Below, piece after piece: positions 58,052 to 64,000 of a DNA stretch of 64,000 bases; position 1 is the stretch's first letter; every line of letters starts with the position of its first letter. The notes below the pieces were generated by a model. It was not told where the DNA came from. It did no database searches and was given only the letters and a program-made list of their open reading frames with translations. Source of the DNA: Flaccisagitta enflata (Eukaryota > Chaetognatha > Sagittoidea > Aphragmophora). The DNA lies in contig OZ231126.1 in the NCBI GenBank assembly GCA_965153355.1, positions 1,612,001 to 1,676,000 of the forward strand, in the 5' to 3' direction. Both the position numbers and the translations under genes were made by a program.

Positions 58052-58212
58052 GTGCAGGAACGATGTCCAACGGTTTGTCAGATTACCTTCACTCTCATCG
58101 CTATGGCAACGCGGAGACGAAAGATTTGTGGGCGGCGTTGACCAAAGCCACGCTCATCTACGGAGGCAAAAGAATCGACGTCGGCGCCATCATGGACACC
58201 TGGACGAAACAG
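58052..58212 (+). CDS. M1-family aminopeptidase, C-terminal-domain exon (upstream)
   Basis: This exon encodes part of the C-terminal helical (ERAP1_C-like) domain of a zinc aminopeptidase of family M1 (aminopeptidase N/ERAP group), enzymes that remove N-terminal residues from peptides. The translation MSNGLSDYLHSHRYGNAETK continues DLWAALTKA and ends DVGAIMDTWTKQ. That follows the family pattern (GL..YL...Y.NA...DLW..L, then ..IM..WT.Q). It ends CAG|gtgggg in phase 0, matching the position after WT.Q where the next exon starts GGYP. The start is set at the nearest acceptor, CAG at 58049-58051, with a possible shift of 6 bp at gtgcag. If the acceptor at 57877 were used, 58 in-frame codons would be added. 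The catalytic HEXXH domain is not in the window. The exon is flanked on both sides by tandem copies of its own junctions. Confidence 0.88.
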
Positions 58213-58700
58213 GTGGGGGATGGAATGAGATAAGATGAGCTAACAGTGGACGAAACAGGTGGGGGCTTGGATGAGATGAGCTAACAGTGGATGAAACAGG
58301 TGGGGGCTTGGATGGGATGAGTTAACAGTGGATGAAACAGGTGGGGGCTCGGATGAGATGAGCTAACAGTGGATGAAACAGGTGGGGGCTTGGATGGGAT
58401 GAGTTAACAGTGGACGAAACATGTGGGGGCTGGGATGAGATGAACTAATGAGTGGTGACATCATGGACACCCGAACGAAACAGGTGCGGGCTTGGATGAG
58501 ATATGCTAACAATCAGTAGATGGAATAAATGAGATGAACTAGTGAAAGTGGTGACATCATGGACACTTGGACGAAACTGGTGGGGGCTGGGATGAGATAT
58601 GCTAACAATCAGTGGATGGAATAGATGAGATGAGCTAGTGAGAGTGGTGACTTCATGGATACCTGCATACAACTTGTGGGGGCTTGGATAAGATGAGGTA
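58213..58700 (+). repeat. Tandem donor-junction array in the intron
   Basis: Copies of the exon end plus donor (ggacgaaacag|gtgggggctt) follow the real donor at 58213. Donor-like GT positions are 58259, 58300, 58341, 58382, 58423 (AT|GT), 58484, 58580 and 58676. Spacing is 46, then 41 x4, 61, 96 and 96 bp. The longer units include more exon (gacatcatggacac). Further decayed ggatgaaac phrases continue to about 59580. Confidence 0.9.
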
Positions 58701-60225
58701 ACGGAGGGTGGCATGAGGATATTTTGATGAAACAGATGAGGGAACAGGAAGTGCTGGGTGCTCGGATGAGATAGGCTGTTGAAGGGTAACTTGAGGAATA
58801 CTTGGACAAATCAGAGGAGGAATCGAGAAATGGCGAGAGCTTGAAGTAAGCTAATTCATGCCTGTAATTAGCCAATCAATGATTTGAATACTTGGGCGGA
58901 TAAGGAATACGGGAAAACAGAAATGACGACAAATGGAATTCTTGGACGCGTAACGAGTAAAAAATGAGATAGGTTGGGAAACGTATTGGTGAGTGCATTA
59001 GTGAAACTAGTAAAAACGCTTGGGTGGTGTAGACTGGAAGGCGCGTCAGTGGGTGTTTGGATGAAACAATTACGACATCTAGCAGGGGACTGGGGACACC
59101 AAGACGTAACAACTAACAAGTAAGAAAACTCATTTGGGATGCCTGAATGAAAGTTAGGCTTCACGTGGAAGCCGTATTGGTGAGAATTATCTATAGGCAT
59201 GGATGTAGAAGAAAGGCCCTGATGTTGGACTGAGAAGCCTGTCGGGCTCATTTTCAAGAGATAAATTCGAAAAAAGATTAAGGAAAAGAACAGGAAAAAC
59301 ATGAGGATGTACAAAAACTGGAAGAGAAAACATTATTTATGCACCTTTCTTTGGGTAAACATAAGATTTGAATAGAAAAACCATTATAAAAACTGTTGGA
59401 CTGAAGGCCTAACGCATCTTGCTCTCCTACAATCATGTCTATAAGTCGTGTGAGGAACACTTGAATGAGACGGGTGAAGAAACACTTTGGATGAAACAAG
59501 TCCCAGATCAAAAACGGAACATTTGGTTGAAAGTGGCTAGAAGAAACACAATTGGAATTTGGGAACTTGGATGAAACTAGTTAAAGGACTGAAGGCCTGT
59601 TTATACACGTGACAATCTCGTTGAAAAAGGGCCGCTTGCTCACTCGCTACACTCGCCCGCTTCCACCACTTACTTCGCTCATTCACTCCACAGCGCTCCG
59701 CTCATTCAAATCGAATGATTCGATCGTCCAGAAGCTCGCTCACTAATTTCGCTCACTCCCTCTTGGGACGGTTGAAATCCAAATGTGTTCGCGCTGAAAA
59801 CGAGATTGGAGACCAAAGTAGCGATAATTGTCGTCACTAGAAACACACCCAGAGAAGGATCACTCAGATTAGAATGGATAGAAAATACTTTTTATGACAG
59901 ACGCGAATTATTAATACCGACACGCGACATTCATATCCGTAATCTGTCATTCATGTGCAGCATATCCAACATTAAATATTGTCCATACAATGAATAGATT
60001 TTCGATGCATAAATCAAATCAGCCTTTTTGCCTCTGGCCTTCCCTTGTCGATATTCATTTGTATTTTGTGCAGTTGCTGTCTGATATTTTCCATTTCCTT
60101 TTTCATTCCTTTCGTTATTTTCCATCTCTCTTCATCTGTTTGTAAATCCCTCTATCTGTCCATTTGTCTCAGTTCACTGTCTGTCTCTGTTTCAGTCTTT
60201 GTACCTATCTTCGTACTTTATAATC
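58701..60225 (+). other. Rest of the aminopeptidase intron
   Basis: The first ~900 bp holds scattered decayed donor-unit phrases (cttggatgaaac, ggatgaaacaagtc). At 59640-59770 lies a ctcgctacactcgcc segment related to 27580. Open frames on the minus strand here (e.g. 58868-59314) are not supported as genes. Confidence 0.6.
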
Positions 60226-60396
<171 letters not shown>

Positions 60397-60466
60397 TTTT
60401 TTTCTCTCCCCCCCCACACACACCTACACACATACAAACAAACACCATCTCTTCCCAATAATCCAG

Positions 60467-60640
60467 GGCGGTTATCCACTTGTGACGGTGAAAAAGAACG
60501 GAAATCTTTTGACAATTAGTCAAGAGAGATTTCTAATCACTGCCAGTCACGAATCCATGCCGAAATCTCCCATCACGGGCACGAAAGATTACCTTTGGCA
60601 AATCCCGATTCACTACGTCACCAGCGATAATACTTCTCAG
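60467..60640 (+). CDS. M1-family aminopeptidase, C-terminal-domain exon (downstream)
   Basis: This exon of exactly 58 codons (phase 0 at both ends) continues the aminopeptidase from 58212. It starts after an atccag acceptor with GGYPLVTVKKNG, continues ISQERFLITASHES and ends DYLWQIPIHYVTSD..SQ before gtgagt, a strong donor. The pattern (M/G)G(F/Y)P(V/L)(V/I)TV...Q.RFL......Y.W.IP(I/V).Y.T is diagnostic of the beta-sandwich/early C-terminal region of M1 aminopeptidases, directly after WT.Q. A (CT)n tract and CCCCCC/CACACA run precede the acceptor. The next exon was not found in the window, so the following intron is longer than 3.3 kb or the gene is broken. Confidence 0.92.
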
Positions 60641-60760
60641 GTGAGTCACTACATCAGTAGTTATACTACCTCTGATATTACCTCTTTAGCAAGCAATCAA
60701 TACAGCTATCAGCCTATCAGTAGTTAAGTCTTAACGGTGCCATTCAGTTGATTGACCTGT

Positions 60761-60920
60761 TTTTAGTTGCGGACACGCAACTCTACAAGAGGCTTTGTCC
60801 GTCCGTCCGTCCGTCCGTTGGTTGGTCGGTCCGTAACCATCGAGTCGAAAAGTGAGAAAACGCGCATTTCCGCCCCTGCCCACCCGTCCGCAACTGATGG
60901 CCGTGTATCCGGCCTTGTTT
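60761..60920 (+). repeat. GTCC-core repeat, type B (full length), in intron
   Basis: ttttAGTTGCG-gaca-CGCAACT, ctacaagaggctttgtccgt, GTCC core, atcgagtcgaaaagtgagaa, ccgcccctgcccacccgtcc, then GGCCGtgtatcCGGCC and ttgttt. Best type B reference. Confidence 0.93.
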
Positions 60921-61149
60921 GTTACATTACCAACCATGACATAAAAGGTACATTTTGGCACAGGTTAGATAACTGCAAACCATGAATTCAAAACAAAACA
61001 ATGGATAATCTTCACAACAACAATGACTTTAAAAACATTGGAACGACAGACTGCGAAGCGTTACTCGATGTTTTTGTTGTTGTTGTTGACTTGTTATTGT
61101 TGTTGCTGTTGTCCTTCTCCTTTGATTTTCATTACCCAGCGCTACAAAC

Positions 61150-61155
<6 letters not shown>

Positions 61156-61203
<48 letters not shown>
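61156..61203. repeat. (GA)n microsatellite
   Basis: A GA run of about 48 bp. Confidence 0.96.
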
Positions 61204-61207
<4 letters not shown>

Positions 61208-61423
61208 ACCCACATTCCGGAAAAAAAGAACAGCCGGGACGAAATTGCCTTAGAGAGACCGGGAATTTGCTAATATCACGAAACTAAAACGATGGTGCGG
61301 GGCCTTCATCTTTCTAATCCTTCCCTCTTGCGCTTAGCTGTCTCCCCTCTCCTTCCACGTTTCTGTCACCACCGCCAAAGCCTCGTTAATTCGTGACCTG
61401 GTTGACCCCACTGCCTCAAACGA

Positions 61424-61505
61424 TTTTAGTTGCAAGCGCAAGATTCCTCAAGTCAAACTTGTCGATGGTCCGGAGGGTCCGTCCGTCCGTCCATTCGTCC
61501 TTTTC
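61424..61505 (+). repeat. GTCC-core repeat, 5' fragment
   Basis: ttttagttgcaagcgcaaga and gagggtccgtccgtccgtcc, without the 3' modules. Confidence 0.6.
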
Positions 61506-62840
61506 TTCGAGATGGTTTCTGCGTCACTAATCGCATTGGACATGGGCAGTGCAATGTTCTTGCCTTGTTTTATCCTTAATCCCACAGAATATCTTTTTTT
61601 TCCTTTGACTTGTCGCCTGCTGACGAAGATGGAGGGGAAGAAGGGGGAGGAGGAGTGGTACGTTTCTTCAAGCACTGTAATACTTGGATATCACTACTTG
61701 TCAGCCTTTTTTCTTTTGATACATGATGTACTGAGCCTAAAATACAAATTTCAACATCTTAGCTTGATACAACCCTTCGCCGAAATCCATTCATCTATCA
61801 CTACTCCAAGGTGGTTATTGTGAAAGTGTTGAAATTTGGTCACTTTGGGCTCAAAATCGGGCCACTTTAGATTTGAAATTTGACCCCAAATCCATGAGAT
61901 TATGAAACTAGAGCTCAAGAGCTAACTAGTGGTGCAATCCGCATGTTGCTATCGTTTTTTGTTCAGATTTGAGAGCTTTTCAAAGATGGAAGGGTGTGAG
62001 GGTTATTTTACCAGATGAATTTGGTGGTCAATTTTGACATTTTTTACAATTTTTGATATATCTCCGCTTTGGATAGACAAAGTTAGATGAAATTGGTGAC
62101 CAAATTTGAATCTGGTGACCAAATTTGAATCTGGTAAAATTTTTGATCAATATGACCCTCAAAATTTTTGGGAGACTCTAGAAGCAGGTGCTAAAAAGTG
62201 AATTTTTTTGCCATGTTGGCTACTTTGGTCAATATATTCAGGCACTTCCGAGATACTATCTAGAACATATGTATATCGACAGGCATTTTAAGCAATAACT
62301 CTGTTAAGAATAGAAAATTTATAAAAAAATCAGTGAGATTCTGAAACTATTTCGAATTTCTGACCAAATGCCGCAAACCGCATCCTTTTAGCTCAAGGCG
62401 TTTAGAATTGACAGGCAAAACAAGATTGATACCTCAATTAGAAAATGGCCAAAAAAATGCATCTAGTTTCTTTACAAGTTACTAAGTCTCCTTTCAGATA
62501 GATTGGAGGCTTTTTCCACCCTATTTTTGGTTCTAATTACAGCGCCCAACACCTTTGTTACATTATCTTGGTTGATTTCAACCTCTCTGAATCATTGGGA
62601 TTGCAACTGAAGCAAAAAAGAGAACATGGCATACACTAAGGAATTTTTTTAAATAAAATTTTATGAGCGATAGTTATCATGCATTTATATAAAGCATTTG
62701 TGTTAAAGTGCTTAGAAAATCCACAAACAAATATGTGTTGAAACCCAAAGACGTATTATTGGGGTGTTTCATAGAGGGCTCATGGTCGAATTTGGGGCTG
62801 GCTGTGAAATCACAGTTGGGGTGTAGTTAGATGAAGTCCC
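61506..62840. other. Unassigned AT-rich DNA
   Basis: Contains a local duplication of gaccaaatttgaatctgg (62099-62136). No exon recognised. Confidence 0.35.
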
Positions 62841-62879
62841 TAAGCTCTTTTGTTGGCTTCCCGGAGGCTCCCACGAGTT

Positions 62880-64000
62880 ACTCGGCCTCTGTACAGGTGG
62901 CATAAAAGGCCAAAAATGGCCAAAAATGACAAAAAAGCTTCAAAATTCAAATTTTTTGGGTAATTTGATAAGAAAAACCAAAACTTCTTCCTAGTTTACT
63001 CAGTTATAACCTATGGAATTGGGCTATGCTGAAAAACGACCAGCGAAAGCCATGGGGGGCCTCTAAGGACCCCAAAATGACCAAAAAAAGGGCCAAAACT
63101 GACTCATTTTAGGGAAAATCAAAAAATAATGAAAAATAATGAATTTTTTTTTATCAAATTATCGATTTATGCAAAGATATAGTCTCAGTGAAGTACAGGA
63201 GACTAGAAACAGCAAAAAATTCCGACCCTCATTGTTGTATCAGGCCAAAAACAGGTCAAATATAGCCAAAGTTGGCTTAAAATGACAAAAAAGCTTCAAA
63301 ATTCAAATTTTTGGGTTAATTTGATTAGAAAAACCAAAACTTCTCTCTAGTTCACTCATTTACAACTCAAAGATGTGGCCGATGCTTAATAACGGCCAGT
63401 GGATGCCATAGTGGGGCCTCTAAGGACCCCAAAATGACCAAAAAAGGGCCAAAATGACTCATTTTAGGCCAAGTTAAAATATTAAGAAAAATTATGAAAT
63501 TTTTTATCAAAACATCAATTTATGCAAAGATATAGTCTCAGTGAAGTACTAGAGACTAGAATCAGCATAAAAATTTGACCCTTATAGCCGTATTAGGCCA
63601 AAAACAGGTCAAAAACAGCCGTAATTGGCTCAAAAAGATCAAAATGCAGTTTAAAGAGGATTTTTTCATTAATTTCATCAAATTCATCATACTCATGCTT
63701 CAGTTTTGAATGAGCATAAGTTAAAGTGGGAATTCATGGCCAGATTGGGACACTCCAGGCCATTTTAGGCTCTGAAGGCCCTAAAAAAGGTCATAAACAG
63801 GCCCAAATGGGCTCTTCTGCTTCAAAATTCAAATTTCTGCTTTTGTTTCATCAAAGAGATGAACATTTCTATCAAAATCACTTGGTTTGATATTTAAAAT
63901 GAAAGCTAGGCTCAAATATGAGCAGTGGATACCATCAGGGGCCTCTAAAGACCCCAAAAATGGCCAAGAAAAGCCCTGATATGACTAATTTAAGACTTTA
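62880..64000. repeat. ~355-bp satellite, running off the window
   Basis: aaaaaagcttcaaaattcaa occurs at 62931 and 63287 (356 bp apart), with long matching flanks (atagtctcagtgaagtac, cctctaaggaccccaaaatg). A third, more diverged unit follows from about 63640. Confidence 0.9.

Noticed and set aside
58868-59314. 148-codon minus-strand frame
   Set aside because: Lies in the aminopeptidase intron among decayed donor-unit copies; no domain recognised.
61448-61823. Open frames on both strands (75 and 103 codons)
   Set aside because: Overlap a GTCC-core fragment, and neither strand shows a recognisable domain; not the next aminopeptidase exon.

Overview
This window is non-coding-rich nuclear DNA from an animal, most likely an invertebrate. 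The evidence is spliced exons of a metazoan-type M1 aminopeptidase with GT-AG borders, a tRNA-derived SINE-like head, and hAT, Tc1/mariner-like and CACTA-like non-autonomous transposons. Microsatellite load is extreme, dominated by (GA/CT)n, with (CA)n, (ATC)n and TTTTTC tracts. There are no bacterial operons, no CRISPR array and no convincing complete gene. Crustaceans are one group known for such microsatellite density, but the sequence does not settle the lineage.

Layout. 1-9 kb: a degenerate ~167-bp satellite, a 908-bp hAT-like element inside an older repeat, several 'GTCC-core' repeats, a (GA)50 tract, an imperfect foldback, a second ~167-bp satellite, and 19-20 bp minisatellites. 9-20 kb: a 43-bp satellite, a 33-bp satellite split by a TA-flanked element, a CACTCGCA array, very long CT/GA and TTTTTC tracts, and a tRNA-like SINE head beside (GTC)n(GTT)n. 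20-31 kb: mostly unique AT-rich DNA with one coding-like remnant, plus microsatellites. 31-46 kb: a dense transposon graveyard (TA-flanked elements, an hAT MITE with a perfect 8-bp target duplication, a foldback element, a CACTA-like insertion, the large J repeat family) and a 13-bp minisatellite. 46-50 kb: a ~160-bp satellite invaded by two hAT-like elements 16 bp apart, and a broken nuclease-domain remnant of a retrotransposon. 50-57 kb: repeat K, each copy of which carries a microsatellite at the same place, and an AT-rich element with terminal inverted repeats. 57.8-60.6 kb: two consecutive exons of an M1 aminopeptidase on the + strand. 61-64 kb: mostly AT-rich DNA, ending in a ~355-bp satellite.

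Two observations stand out. First, the upstream aminopeptidase exon is bracketed by tandem arrays made from its own splice junctions: four extra copies of the acceptor/exon-start unit (three of exactly 58 bp) lie before it, and copies of the exon-end/donor unit (41-96 bp spacing) fill the start of the following intron. Second, some 25-30 copies of a modular repeat share a 5' hairpin, a variable GTCC/GTCG tandem core, a 3' hairpin and a TTGTTT end. The copies differ by swapping modules. They resemble Helentron-associated non-autonomous elements in design but may be a distinct class.

Most long open frames here are translations of microsatellites and are not listed as genes. Coordinates of decayed repeats are accurate to a few tens of bases; those of elements with target-site duplications are exact as read.
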